A DNA stretch of 42,437 bases, from the NCBI GenBank assembly GCA_009885745.1, contig VFKC01000099.1, forward strand, positions 1 to 42,437, written 5' to 3'. Of this stretch, positions 16,340-24,943 are shown one piece after another. The position numbers and the translations under genes were made by a program. The notes beneath the pieces are model-generated. The model ran no database searches, was not told the origin of the DNA, and saw nothing but the letters and a program-made list of their open reading frames with translations. Within the stretch, counting starts at the first letter, position 1; the number at the start of each line of letters is the position of its first letter. Origin of the DNA: Actinomycetota bacterium. Its GTDB lineage: Bacteria; Actinomycetota; Actinomycetes; S36-B12; UBA5976.

Positions 16340-17473
16340 ATGACTTTTGCGCTAACAGTTGATGCTCATATATTTCGCGAGCACCTAAATAAAATCAGCA
16401 GCAATTACAAACTTGTTGGTGCCGAGGTTGTTCCGGTGGTGAAGGGCAATGGTTACGGCTTTGGTCGAGAACTTTTGATCCGCGAAGCTAACCTTCTTGG
16501 CGCGTCACAGATTGCCATCGCAAATGTTTGGGAATTGGCAAGTGCTCTAACCCAAACATCTAGTCAAGTGCTAGTTCTTGAACCTTTCGATCCAGCAGAT
16601 CGGCTTGCCGTTGGGCAATGGGAGTTGGCACTGCGCACAGAGGCTCATCGGGTTACTGCAATTTTGTCTAGCAATGCTCTTGCCGAAGCGAAGAGTGTTG
16701 GAATTACAAAAATCCTCTTAGACGGCGCAACTTCAATGCACAGATTCGGTATGGCTCGTCATGAGATGTCTTCGCTCATTCGAGATAACGATAGGCAACT
16801 TGAGATAGTTGGTTTAAGTCTTCACTCTCCAATTGCAGAGCCGGTAGTAACACACTTTGCAGCTCTGGAGATGACAGCGGGAATCAATACCCAAAGCACA
16901 ACAAATCGCGTCCTGGAAATACTTTCTTGGTTAGCCAGTTACCAAGCGATGGCAAAAGAAAATTCACTCCCGTTACGAGCAAGTCTGAGCCATCTAACCA
17001 GTAGCGACATAAAGACAATTAAATTGGCTTATCCAGATTTTGCTTTGGATGTTCGCACCGGAACACAATTGTGGCTTGGCTGCCCAAAGGCATTACATGC
17101 AACTGGTGATGTGCTGGCCATTCATGAGATTACAAAATCAACTCATGTTGGTTATCGTCAAATAGAAAGTACAAGCAATCAAAGACTTCTGGTAGTCAGC
17201 GGTGGTACTGCCCACGGCGTTGCTCTTGCCGCACCTGCTGATCGTTCCACACTTCGCAAAAAGGGAATTGCTCTTGCCGAGGGAATTAATGAGGTGCGAG
17301 GAAAGGTCCGTTCACCATTTACTAGGGGTGGAGATAGTTTTATTTTTGCCGAGCCACCACACATGCATGTTTCATTACTTTGGACAAATAGTCTTTCAAT
17401 AAATGTTGGCGACAGACTCGATTGCATAGTGCGAAATACCACTGCGAATTTTGATGTAGTTGTTGGTCTTTAA
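16340..17473 (+). CDS. Alanine-racemase-like fold type III PLP protein, divergent
   Basis: The 377-residue protein aligns with alanine racemase over its N-terminal PLP barrel. K35 in VVKGNGYGFG sits at the lysine that binds PLP (AVVKANAYGHG in classical enzymes). It departs from the family at its C-terminal domain. The segment that is usually GYxDG, carrying the catalytic tyrosine, reads G289-T-A-H-G293, and I find no clear RVxMD motif. It may therefore not racemise alanine; it could act on another amino acid or bind PLP only. It follows the FemAB-like gene by six bases, a conserved actinobacterial pairing as far as I recall. Its stop lies three bases from that of the convergent PBP gene. Confidence 0.75.
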   Translation: MTFALTVDAHIFREHLNKISSNYKLVGAEVVPVVKGNGYGFGRELLIREANLLGASQIAIANVWELASALTQTSSQVLVLEPFDPADRLAVGQWELALRTEAHRVTAILSSNALAEAKSVGITKILLDGATSMHRFGMARHEMSSLIRDNDRQLEIVGLSLHSPIAEPVVTHFAALEMTAGINTQSTTNRVLEILSWLASYQAMAKENSLPLRASLSHLTSSDIKTIKLAYPDFALDVRTGTQLWLGCPKALHATGDVLAIHEITKSTHVGYRQIESTSNQRLLVVSGGTAHGVALAAPADRSTLRKKGIALAEGINEVRGKVRSPFTRGGDSFIFAEPPHMHVSLLWTNSLSINVGDRLDCIVRNTTANFDVVVGL

Positions 17474-17476
17474 TTT

Positions 17477-19678
17477 TTAAAGCGGGCTATTGCTGACTTG
17501 GACCAAAACCGAACTACCAATCGCTACCTGGGATCCAGAAGCAGCAGATTGGCTGACTACATAAAGTGGGAGTGTTAAGTCGACGGTCTCATCCAAGGGG
17601 ACTTCACTCAGGGTCAAACCAGCATTTGCGGCATTTGTCCGGGCAGTCTCAATGTCACCAATCAGATTGGGAACTGAGGCTGTTGGTTGATTTGTTGGAC
17701 TTGCAGACTTACTTGGCGTTGGCGTTGGCTTTGTCGAGGGAGTTACCGAAGGCTTAACACTCTTTGATGCACTTGGCGAAGGCGCCCACCCACTTGGTTG
17801 GTTTGGTGGAAGTGGTGGGAACTTCGTGATTGGCATATCTTTTAAGGCGCCTTGCATATAAGCAGTCCAAATTCGACACGGGAATGAGCCACCGTAAACG
17901 GTTTCCAATCCACCAGTGCCACGCAAAGTCATTGGCTGACCATTGGCATCGTCTTTAACCAACATCACTGCTGTGGCAAACTCTGGAGTAAATCCAGCGA
18001 ACCAAGAAGACATGTTGTCGTTAGTCGTACCGGTTTTACCAGCAGCTGGCCGACCGAGCGCTCGGGCCGGTGTACCGGTTCCGTAGTTAACCACTTGCTG
18101 CAACGCATAACTGACAGAATCAGAAATTCTTTGCGTGAAAGCTTTTGTCTTTTCAGGAGTGAGTGTGAATATATTTTCGCCCATAGGAGAGGTGATAGAA
18201 CGAATGTATGAAGGGTTAACTTGAATCCCACGGGCAGCAAAGGTGGCATAGCTTGCCGCGATATCAATAACTTTTGGACTTGCAGTCCCAAGAGTGAATG
18301 TTAAGTTCGGCACAAGTCCCACGGTGTCGCTGGGAATACCAGCTCGAATTGCTGCTTGCTTAACAACCTCTGGACCAACTTTGTCTGCTACCTGAACAAA
18401 TGCAGTGTTCACCGATTGTTCTGTCGCGCGCAGTAGTGAAATGCTTGATCCAAAAGAAGAGTTGGAATAGTTTGTGACCCTGTAGGTGCCAACTCGAGTT
18501 CCATTTATCCCGCTGAAAGAGTCCGCTAACGTTATTTTGTTCTCGAGTGCAGCGGCCAAGGTGAAAGCTTTGAAAGTGGAACCAGCTTGACCAATCGCTT
18601 GGGTTGCATTGTTTAGTTGATCTTTTAGAAAATCTTTTCCGCCATAGAGTGCGACAACTTCACCGGTGCCTGGTCGCACTGAAGCAAGACCAATGCGCAA
18701 ACCCTCGGTTCCGCTCTTTGGACCTTGCGCATTGACTGCCGCAACAGCAGCAGCCTGAGCACGTCGATTGAACGTCGTGACAACACGATATCCTGCACGG
18801 TTGATTTCATTTTCTGTGATGCCCTGGGCCAGTAATGCCTTGCGAGTCTGCTCGACCAAATATCCGCGCGTGCCACCATAAGTATCTCTTTGATTAAAGG
18901 GTTTTATGCTGGGGAACTTCATGTTGTTGCGTTCTGCGGAATCTAACCAGCCTTGTTTAACCATGCCGTCCAGAACGTAATTCCAGCGTTCGGTGAGCCC
19001 GGTGATATTTGTTTCTGGTGCAAGACCGTTAGGGGCTTGCACTAAAGCCGCTAGCACAGCAGCTTGTTCAACAGAAAGTTTGTAAATGGACTTGCCGAAA
19101 TAGGCGGTAGAGGCACTTTCAATTCCATAAGCGCCTCGTCCGAAGTAGATGGTGTTTAGATAACGCTCAAGGATTTTGTCTTTGCTTATTGTGGTTTCAA
19201 GTTTTATTGAAAGTAGGAGTTCCTTTACTTTTCGCACTATTGTGCGGTCTTGGGTTAGGTAGGCGTTCTTAGAATATTGTTGAGTGATTGTTGATCCGCC
19301 TTGTGTGGAGGACCCACCAGCATTATTTAGAATGGCTCTACCAATCGCCCTTAGTGAAAACCCTCCGTGTTCGAAAAATTGGCGATCTTCGGCGGAAAGC
19401 ACAACGCGTTGTGCAAACAGAGGAACTTGATCGATAGTAACTGCGACTCGGTTTGCTTCACCTAGTCGAGCCATTTCGGTGAAGCCATCATCAAAATAAA
19501 GAATTGTTGCTTGGGCCTTGGAAAGTTCACTAGGTTCTGGAATGCGAATAAACCTGACCGCAAGCGCCAGGGAAATAAACAGCACAAAGGCGCCAATTAA
19601 ACCCAGCAAGATAAATTGTTTAAAAGATGGAATCCATCGCTTGAATCCAGTGCGGTTACGTCTTGGGTAATTAAACAT
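17477..19678 (-). CDS. Bifunctional class A penicillin-binding protein with C-terminal PASTA domain
   Basis: This 733-residue protein has a cytoplasmic basic start, one membrane helix (about residues 21-44), a GT51 glycosyltransferase domain and a transpeptidase domain. GT51 motifs are E97-DRQFFEHGG and GGSTITQQYSKNAYL. The transpeptidase motifs are S367-T-F-K370, S422-V-N424 and K548-T-G. A Ser/Thr/Pro/Lys-rich linker (about 625-665) leads to one PASTA repeat (about 668-733). It matches the PonA-type PBP of actinobacteria, which polymerises and crosslinks peptidoglycan outside the membrane. The start lies four bases past the DUF5318 stop, so the two genes are probably an operon. Confidence 0.95.
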   Translation of the reverse strand: MFNYPRRNRTGFKRWIPSFKQFILLGLIGAFVLFISLALAVRFIRIPEPSELSKAQATILYFDDGFTEMARLGEANRVAVTIDQVPLFAQRVVLSAEDRQFFEHGGFSLRAIGRAILNNAGGSSTQGGSTITQQYSKNAYLTQDRTIVRKVKELLLSIKLETTISKDKILERYLNTIYFGRGAYGIESASTAYFGKSIYKLSVEQAAVLAALVQAPNGLAPETNITGLTERWNYVLDGMVKQGWLDSAERNNMKFPSIKPFNQRDTYGGTRGYLVEQTRKALLAQGITENEINRAGYRVVTTFNRRAQAAAVAAVNAQGPKSGTEGLRIGLASVRPGTGEVVALYGGKDFLKDQLNNATQAIGQAGSTFKAFTLAAALENKITLADSFSGINGTRVGTYRVTNYSNSSFGSSISLLRATEQSVNTAFVQVADKVGPEVVKQAAIRAGIPSDTVGLVPNLTFTLGTASPKVIDIAASYATFAARGIQVNPSYIRSITSPMGENIFTLTPEKTKAFTQRISDSVSYALQQVVNYGTGTPARALGRPAAGKTGTTNDNMSSWFAGFTPEFATAVMLVKDDANGQPMTLRGTGGLETVYGGSFPCRIWTAYMQGALKDMPITKFPPLPPNQPSGWAPSPSASKSVKPSVTPSTKPTPTPSKSASPTNQPTASVPNLIGDIETARTNAANAGLTLSEVPLDETVDLTLPLYVVSQSAASGSQVAIGSSVLVQVSNSPL

Positions 19679-19682
19679 TTAC

Positions 19683-20180
19683 CTATTCCAAAATGTCGCG
19701 CGGTTTGCGGGGAGGTGTTCGTGGTTTGCCGTCACCTAGAACATACGACATAAATAGGTGGTTCCAATGACATGACTTACATACTTCAACGACATAAACA
19801 CGGAAATGACCATAATCGTTAGCCATGATGGCGACATCCTGGGAACTATTCACATGTCCGGTGCGAAAACCTAAGTCATCACCAAATGTGTAAGTCACAT
19901 GTACGAGCTCGCTGCGCGCGCACATTGGACATAATCTTTCGGTTTGCTCACCATGATATTTGGCAGCCCGCAAAAGATATGGGTCGGCATCACATACTTC
20001 TTCGCGGGCTAAGGCATCCACTTTCATGTGCTCGATTATTGAACGACGAGCTAAGACATAGTCGATTACATGCCTAGGTCGGGCAGGATCTGCTACATCC
20101 TCAGCGGGATGAGGCACTGGTCGGGCAGGTTCGAGTGACATTCCCATGATCCGGGACCCTCTAATTGCGTCGCTAGCCAC
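19683..20180 (-). CDS. DUF5318 family zinc-ribbon-like protein
   Basis: The 165-residue soluble protein has the DUF5318 core: HVIDYVLARRS, VCDADPYLLRAAKYHG, a CPMC pair near the middle and a C-terminal CKSCHWNHLFMSYVLG. The CxxC...CxxC arrangement suggests a bound zinc. Function is unknown, but the gene is conserved beside the PBP gene across actinobacteria. The start is uncertain. The GTG at 20180 stands six bases after TAGAGT (20192-20187 on the minus strand), consistent with a leaderless mRNA. The ATGs at 20147 and 20141 are alternatives with GAGGG upstream, and the region before them is not conserved in the family as I know it. Confidence 0.82.
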   Translation of the reverse strand: MASDAIRGSRIMGMSLEPARPVPHPAEDVADPARPRHVIDYVLARRSIIEHMKVDALAREEVCDADPYLLRAAKYHGEQTERLCPMCARSELVHVTYTFGDDLGFRTGHVNSSQDVAIMANDYGHFRVYVVEVCKSCHWNHLFMSYVLGDGKPRTPPRKPRDILE

Positions 20181-20225
20181 GCAATAACTCTACGCTGAGG
20201 AACAAATCCGATAAAAACTGGTGTT

Positions 20226-20279
20226 TTGGCGTGTTGAGATGCCTGATGTATCTTAGAGATGTATCATTTAGATACATCA
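20226..20279 (+). promoter_or_regulatory. padR-ino1 promoter and PadR-type operator with three repeat copies
   Basis: TTGGCG (20226-20231) and TATCTT (20249-20254) resemble -35 and -10 boxes with a 17-base spacer. The 8-mer GATGTATC occurs at 20245-20252 and 20258-20265, and its inverse GATACATC at 20271-20278. The last two form a palindrome with a 5-base spacer; the outer pair gives a perfect 10-bp inverted repeat (TGATGTATCT at 20244-20253, AGATACATCA at 20270-20279). The repeats cover the -10 box and expected start site. PadR proteins typically bind ATGTAT-N-ATACAT-like repeats, so this is probably the autoregulatory operator. Confidence 0.65.
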
Positions 20280-20294
20280 GAAAAAGGATTATTT

Positions 20295-20954
20295 ATGGCT
20301 AAGAGATCTGCGGCGTTAGAGCTCGCAGTCCTTGGCGTGCTTTCAGCGAATCCACTACATGGCTACGAATTACGTAAACGCCTTATTTCAGTGCTTGGAT
20401 TATTCAGCACAATTTCCTACGGCGCCTTATATCCAACACTTAAGAGATTAGTTTCGCGCGGATTTTTAGTTGAACAAGATGAAAATCCAAGCGCTAAATA
20501 TCCAAAGCGAACTCGGATTGTCTATGCATTAACCGACCTTGGCCGATCACATTTCGAGACGCTAGTCGCTGATAGTGGCCCCACTGCTTGGGAAGATGAG
20601 TCCTTTGCGATTCACATGTCATTTTTCGGCCAAACGAAGGCTGCTACCCGAATCCACATTTTGCAAGGTCGTCGTAGTCGAGTTGAAGAGCGACTCGATT
20701 TACTACAAACCAACCTGGCAAAAGGGCGTGAGCGTCTAGATGCATACACCCTTGAACTGCAACAACATGGTCTTGATGCACTTGTTCGTGAAGTGCGCTG
20801 GCTCAATGAATTAATTTCCCGCGAAGAATCTGGCGGCATCAATGCCACTAGTTCCACTTCACCCACTGCTGTGCTGAATGGTTCAGTTGAGCAGAAGAAA
20901 CAAAATGAATACCAAATAAATAATTCACTAAATCTTCAGGAGGCTCCACAGTGA
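20295..20954 (+). CDS. PadR family transcriptional regulator
   Basis: This 219-residue protein has a PadR-type winged helix (about residues 1-95, [20 protein letters not shown] and [18 protein letters not shown]) and a C-terminal helical dimerisation region with a long Glu/Arg/Leu-rich coil (about 120-175). The ATG at 20295 is preferred over 20259 because AAAAAGGATT precedes it and the family begins near [14 protein letters not shown]; the earlier ATG lies inside the operator repeats. Its TGA overlaps the GTG start of ino1 (GTGA), so the regulator and the inositol synthase are translated together. It probably represses its own operon; the effector is not evident. Confidence 0.93.
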   Translation: MAKRSAALELAVLGVLSANPLHGYELRKRLISVLGLFSTISYGALYPTLKRLVSRGFLVEQDENPSAKYPKRTRIVYALTDLGRSHFETLVADSGPTAWEDESFAIHMSFFGQTKAATRIHILQGRRSRVEERLDLLQTNLAKGRERLDAYTLELQQHGLDALVREVRWLNELISREESGGINATSSTSPTAVLNGSVEQKKQNEYQINNSLNLQEAPQ

Positions 20955-22030
20955 ATCCAATTAGAGTAGCCATAGTGGGCGTAGGTAACTGCGCTTCCTC
21001 ACTAGTTCAAGGTGTGGAGTACTACAAGGATGCAGATCCAACCTCATCAGTACCTGGACTTATGCACGTTAACTTCGGCCAGTACCACATCAGTGATGTT
21101 CAGTTCGTTGCTGCATTTGATGTTGATTCCAAAAAAGTTGGCCAAGATCTTTCCGATGCGATCTTCGCGAGTGAAAACAACACCATAAAATTCTCAGACG
21201 TGCCACCAACTGGCATAACTGTTCAGCGTGGCCAGACCCTTGACGGTCTTGGTAAGTACTACCGCGAAATGGTAGTTGAGTCAGATGAGACTCCAGTTGA
21301 TGTTGTCCAGACGCTCAAGGATGCCAAGGTCGATGTTCTTGTTTGCTACCTACCCGTAGGTTCCGAGCAAGCAGCTAAGTTCTATGCGCAGTGCGCAATC
21401 GATGCTGGAGTTGGATTTGTTAACGCGCTTCCAGTATTCATTGCCAGCACAAAGGAATGGGCTGACAAGTTCACTGCGGCCGGTGTGCCAATCGTGGGCG
21501 ATGACATCAAGAGCCAGGTCGGTGCCACTATCACTCACCGTGTACTAGCGAAACTATTCGAAGACCGTGGTGTCATAGTTGATCGCACCTACCAACTTAA
21601 CGTTGGTGGAAACATGGACTTTAAGAACATGCTCGAGCGCGAACGTCTAGAGTCAAAGAAAATCTCAAAGACCCAATCTGTAACTTCACAGTTGCAGCAC
21701 GACCTAGGCGCACGCAATGTGCACATTGGCCCAAGTGACTATGTCGCATGGCTTGATGATCGTAAATGGGCATTCATCCGACTTGAGGGTCGTGCTTTCG
21801 GCGATGTTCCATTGAACTTGGAATACAAGCTTGAAGTTTGGGATTCACCGAACTCAGCTGGCGTAATCATCGATGCCATTCGTGCTTGCAAGATTGCTTT
21901 GGATCGTGGCGTAGGCGGACCGATTCTTTCGGCATCAAGTTACTTCATGAAGAGCCCACCAGTTCAGTATGACGATGCAAAATGTAAGCAAGAGGTCGAA
22001 GATTTCATCAACGATGTTGCAACTGTCTAA
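20951..22030 (+). CDS. ino1: Inositol-3-phosphate synthase
   Basis: The 359-residue protein is a myo-inositol-1-phosphate synthase of the actinobacterial/archaeal type. It has an N-terminal NAD-binding Rossmann motif ([16 protein letters not shown]), the segment [18 protein letters not shown], and the catalytic-core stretches [15 protein letters not shown] and [13 protein letters not shown]. It converts glucose 6-phosphate to inositol 1-phosphate, the first step to phosphatidylinositol and, in many actinobacteria, mycothiol. The GTG start at 20951 overlaps the padR stop and has a strong ribosome binding site (AGGAGG, about eight bases upstream). A hairpin follows the stop. Confidence 0.96.
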   Translation: MNPIRVAIVGVGNCASSLVQGVEYYKDADPTSSVPGLMHVNFGQYHISDVQFVAAFDVDSKKVGQDLSDAIFASENNTIKFSDVPPTGITVQRGQTLDGLGKYYREMVVESDETPVDVVQTLKDAKVDVLVCYLPVGSEQAAKFYAQCAIDAGVGFVNALPVFIASTKEWADKFTAAGVPIVGDDIKSQVGATITHRVLAKLFEDRGVIVDRTYQLNVGGNMDFKNMLERERLESKKISKTQSVTSQLQHDLGARNVHIGPSDYVAWLDDRKWAFIRLEGRAFGDVPLNLEYKLEVWDSPNSAGVIIDAIRACKIALDRGVGGPILSASSYFMKSPPVQYDDAKCKQEVEDFINDVATV

Positions 22031-22042
22031 TTGTTAGTTTTA

Positions 22043-22076
22043 CAAATGGGGCCATCGAATTCGGTGGCCCCATTTG
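22043..22076 (+). terminator. Terminator of the padR-ino1 operon
   Basis: CAAATGGGGCCA (22043-22054) and TGGCCCCATTTG (22065-22076) form a perfect 12-bp GC-rich stem with a 10-base loop, 12 bases past the ino1 stop. There is no run of T after it, which is common for actinobacterial terminators. Confidence 0.75.
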
Positions 22077-22118
22077 CATGCTCAATGAGGAAACTTCGGC
22101 TTTACCGATAATCTCTAA

Positions 22119-23441
22119 GTGATGACAAAAGTGCGATTTATTGAAATCTTTCGTCCGGTAAATGCCAGGCGTCTTCTAATCACGCGCGTGCTTGGTCAAG
22201 GTGGCGATGGTTTGCTGCAAACGGCACTAGCCACATTCGTACTTTTTTCTCCGGCTCGCCAAGCAGACCCCATGAAAATAACCATGGTTTTTGCGCTGTT
22301 GCTGATGCCTTATTCATTGATCGGCCCATTTGTTGGTGTGTTTATTGACAAGTGGTCACGACGCAAAATTCTGATACGCGCTAATCTCATTCGTGTTGCT
22401 GCCATGGTTCTGATCGCATTGAGTGTGGCTGGGCACTCAGCCAATGGAGTTTTAGCGGTCTTAGTTTTAGTTTGTTTGGGGGTGAATCGATTCGCCCTTT
22501 CAACTCTTTCAGCTTCGTTACCCCACGTTGTCGAGAGAAACTTACTCGTTGCCGGCAATGCAATCTTTCCAACCATGGGAACGGGGGGTGCCTCACTCGC
22601 GGCAGCAACCGGATTAGGTTTACAACATCTTTTTGGTAACACCGATGCCGTTAATGCTTCCTTGATTTTGCTAGCAGGGGGGCTAACCCTAGGAGCCTCA
22701 AGCATTGCCAGCAAAATATCGCCGAGCAACATCTTGGGTCCCGATCAAGATAATCACGAGGTACGTGATGAATTCCGTAATCTTTTCGTTGGTTTCGTAC
22801 GCGGTGGAAAAATAATTATCTCTACTCCTCGAGTGCTGCTAAGTGTTGGAAGTGTAACAATCCTGCGCTGCGCCTTTGGGGGAATTACTATGCAGACCCT
22901 GCTGCTTTCGCGCCAAGTGTGGAACAGCCAAAGCGCTACCAGCGCTGCATTGCGAGACTTTGGCATCATCGCTGCTCTAGCCGCTGTGGGTTCGTTCTGT
23001 GGAGCATTCACAACCGGTGCCCTCTTGCAAAAACAAAAGGAAGTTCTATCTGATTCCGCTCAAAATCAACGAATAATACTCTTGCGGATAACACTTGGGG
23101 TGAGTGTTAGTGCTGGTATTTTCTGTTCTGCTGGATTTTATTTTGGTACTCACATTTGGATGTACCTGGCAGCGTTCAACATTGGGCTATTGAGTCAGTT
23201 AGTTAAAGTAAATGCCGATACTGCAATCCAGCAAGAAGTAGATGATCTGCATCGAGGACGAGTATTCGCAATCTTTGACATGCTCATAAATTTCGCAGTT
23301 GTTTTCGGGGTTGCGATATTCGGAGTTCTGGGCAGTGCGCCGACCCAATCCGTCTTGAGCACATTTGTTATCGGTGCGCTGCTCGGCGCCACGGCTTGGC
23401 TGATTTTCAAAATTCTGCGACTAACACCCAAAGCGGATTAA
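22119..23441 (+). CDS. MFS-type transporter, substrate unknown
   Basis: This 440-residue protein has about twelve membrane helices. It carries the MFS loop 2-3 signature in FVGVFIDKWSRRKILIRANLIR and resembles the drug-efflux/MFS_3 type. A longer loop with charged residues (about 205-225) separates the two halves. The substrate cannot be predicted. The start is the GTG at 22119 or the ATG three bases later; GATAAT (22107-22112) is six bases before the GTG, suggesting a leaderless transcript. It stands alone after the ino1 terminator and overlaps the convergent CCA-enzyme gene by four bases. Confidence 0.85.
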   Translation: MMTKVRFIEIFRPVNARRLLITRVLGQGGDGLLQTALATFVLFSPARQADPMKITMVFALLLMPYSLIGPFVGVFIDKWSRRKILIRANLIRVAAMVLIALSVAGHSANGVLAVLVLVCLGVNRFALSTLSASLPHVVERNLLVAGNAIFPTMGTGGASLAAATGLGLQHLFGNTDAVNASLILLAGGLTLGASSIASKISPSNILGPDQDNHEVRDEFRNLFVGFVRGGKIIISTPRVLLSVGSVTILRCAFGGITMQTLLLSRQVWNSQSATSAALRDFGIIAALAAVGSFCGAFTTGALLQKQKEVLSDSAQNQRIILLRITLGVSVSAGIFCSAGFYFGTHIWMYLAAFNIGLLSQLVKVNADTAIQQEVDDLHRGRVFAIFDMLINFAVVFGVAIFGVLGSAPTQSVLSTFVIGALLGATAWLIFKILRLTPKAD

Positions 23442-24883
23442 TCCGATTGCGAATTCCACCATTTTTTCAAGTAATCGACTGCTTGATCGTATGACATAGG
23501 ACCTTCATCTAATCGCACATCAAGCATGTACTTGTACGCTTTGCCGACCATAGGGCCTGCTGGCAACGCTAAAATTTCCATGATTTGGTTGCCGTCGAGA
23601 TCTGGTCGAATTGAGTTCAATTCCTCTTGGCTGGCTAAAACTACAATTCGCTCTTCTAACTCATCATAAGTTGCCGCCAAAATCATGGCTCGACGTTGAT
23701 TACGAGTTGTGCAATCTGCCCTTGTTAGTTTGTGTAGACGTACTAACTGGTCACCTGCATCACGCACATATCGGCGAACTGCGGCATCGGTCCATTGACC
23801 TTGACCGTAGCCATGGAACCGCAAATGCAACTCAATCAGTTGAGTGACTTCATCAACAACCACACCTGGGTAGCGCAGAGCCATCAACCTTTTACGGGCG
23901 ATCTTTGCACCAACAACTTCGTGGTGATGGAAACTCACGCCACCGCCTTGTTCAAAGCGTCTCGTTTTTGGTTTGCCGATGTCATGCAAAAGAGCCGCAA
24001 GACGCAACACCAAATCAGGTTCCATAACTGGCAGGTGGGTAGATTCCAATTCAATTGCTTGCTTTAGAACGATAAGGCTGTGCTCGTATACATCCTTATG
24101 GCGATGGTGCTCATCAATCTCCAACTGCAACGCCGGCAGCTCAGGCAAAATCCGATCTGCAATTTTAGTTCCTTCAAGAATTTCTAATCCCAATAGCGGG
24201 AATTGACCCATGAGTAACTTATTCAACTCATCACGAACACGCTCGGCTGAAACTATGTCAATGCGATCTGCCATCTCGGTTGCTGCAATGACTACATCAG
24301 CAACTAGTGAGAAGCCCAACTGGCTAGCGAATCTGGCCGCACGCATCATCCGGAGTGGGTCATCCGAAAAGGAGAGTTCAGCCGCGCGTGGGGTCTTAAT
24401 TACCTTTTTAAGTAAATCGTTGATTCCGCCAAATGGGTCCACAAACTCTAGTTGTGGCAACCGAACAGCCATGGCATTAATCGTGAAATCACGTCGGACT
24501 AAATCCTCATTTAAGTCTGTGCCGAAAGCCACCTGTGGTTTGCGACTATCTTCCTCATATTTTTCCGCGCGATAGGTTGTGATTTCCATTTCGGTGTCAC
24601 CGAGGCGAACGCCTACAGTCCCGAACTCAATTCCGACATCCCAAACACTATCGGCCCAAGGTTTTACCAGCGCGATAATCTCTTCAGGGGTCGCATTAGT
24701 AGTGAAATCAAGGTCACAAATAGTTCGGCCAAGTAAAAGATCGCGCACTGGTCCGCCGACGATTGCGAATTCAAATCCGGCCGACTCGAACTTGGTCGCG
24801 ACGCTCAATACATCAGTCATCTCACGCAAAGCAGACATTACGACATGAGTAGCGATGGATTCTGGGCTTGGTTTTTCATTCAT
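23438..24883 (-). CDS. cca: CCA tRNA nucleotidyltransferase (with HD domain)
   Basis: The 481-residue protein has a class II nucleotidyltransferase head (FAIVGGPVRDLLLG and the metal-binding DLDFTTNA), RRDFTINAMA, the neck SDDPLRMMRAARFASQLGF, and a C-terminal HD hydrolase domain (LAALLHDIGKPKTRR). It adds or repairs the 3' CCA of tRNAs. The length fits the actinobacterial PcnA-type enzymes. The start at 24883 has AGGAAAG about six bases upstream. In Mycobacterium the equivalent gene is also next to the DUF6049-murJ genes, but a mutT-like gene found there is absent here. Confidence 0.94.
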   Translation of the reverse strand: MNEKPSPESIATHVVMSALREMTDVLSVATKFESAGFEFAIVGGPVRDLLLGRTICDLDFTTNATPEEIIALVKPWADSVWDVGIEFGTVGVRLGDTEMEITTYRAEKYEEDSRKPQVAFGTDLNEDLVRRDFTINAMAVRLPQLEFVDPFGGINDLLKKVIKTPRAAELSFSDDPLRMMRAARFASQLGFSLVADVVIAATEMADRIDIVSAERVRDELNKLLMGQFPLLGLEILEGTKIADRILPELPALQLEIDEHHRHKDVYEHSLIVLKQAIELESTHLPVMEPDLVLRLAALLHDIGKPKTRRFEQGGGVSFHHHEVVGAKIARKRLMALRYPGVVVDEVTQLIELHLRFHGYGQGQWTDAAVRRYVRDAGDQLVRLHKLTRADCTTRNQRRAMILAATYDELEERIVVLASQEELNSIRPDLDGNQIMEILALPAGPMVGKAYKYMLDVRLDEGPMSYDQAVDYLKKWWNSQSD

Positions 24884-24943
24884 GACTTTCCTAGCCTAGA
24901 TGTAATAACAGGAACTGCGTGGTTGCCCAAGTATTCTTAGTAA

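Noticed and set aside
17468-17482. CTTTAA/TTAAAG inverted repeat between the racemase-like and PBP genes
   Set aside because: The stem is only six A/T-rich pairs made mainly of the two overlapping stop regions, too weak to call a terminator.
17690-17800. Repetitive Ser/Thr/Pro/Lys codons in the PBP gene as a tandem DNA repeat
   Set aside because: This is an ordinary low-complexity linker before the PASTA domain, with no regular repeat unit.
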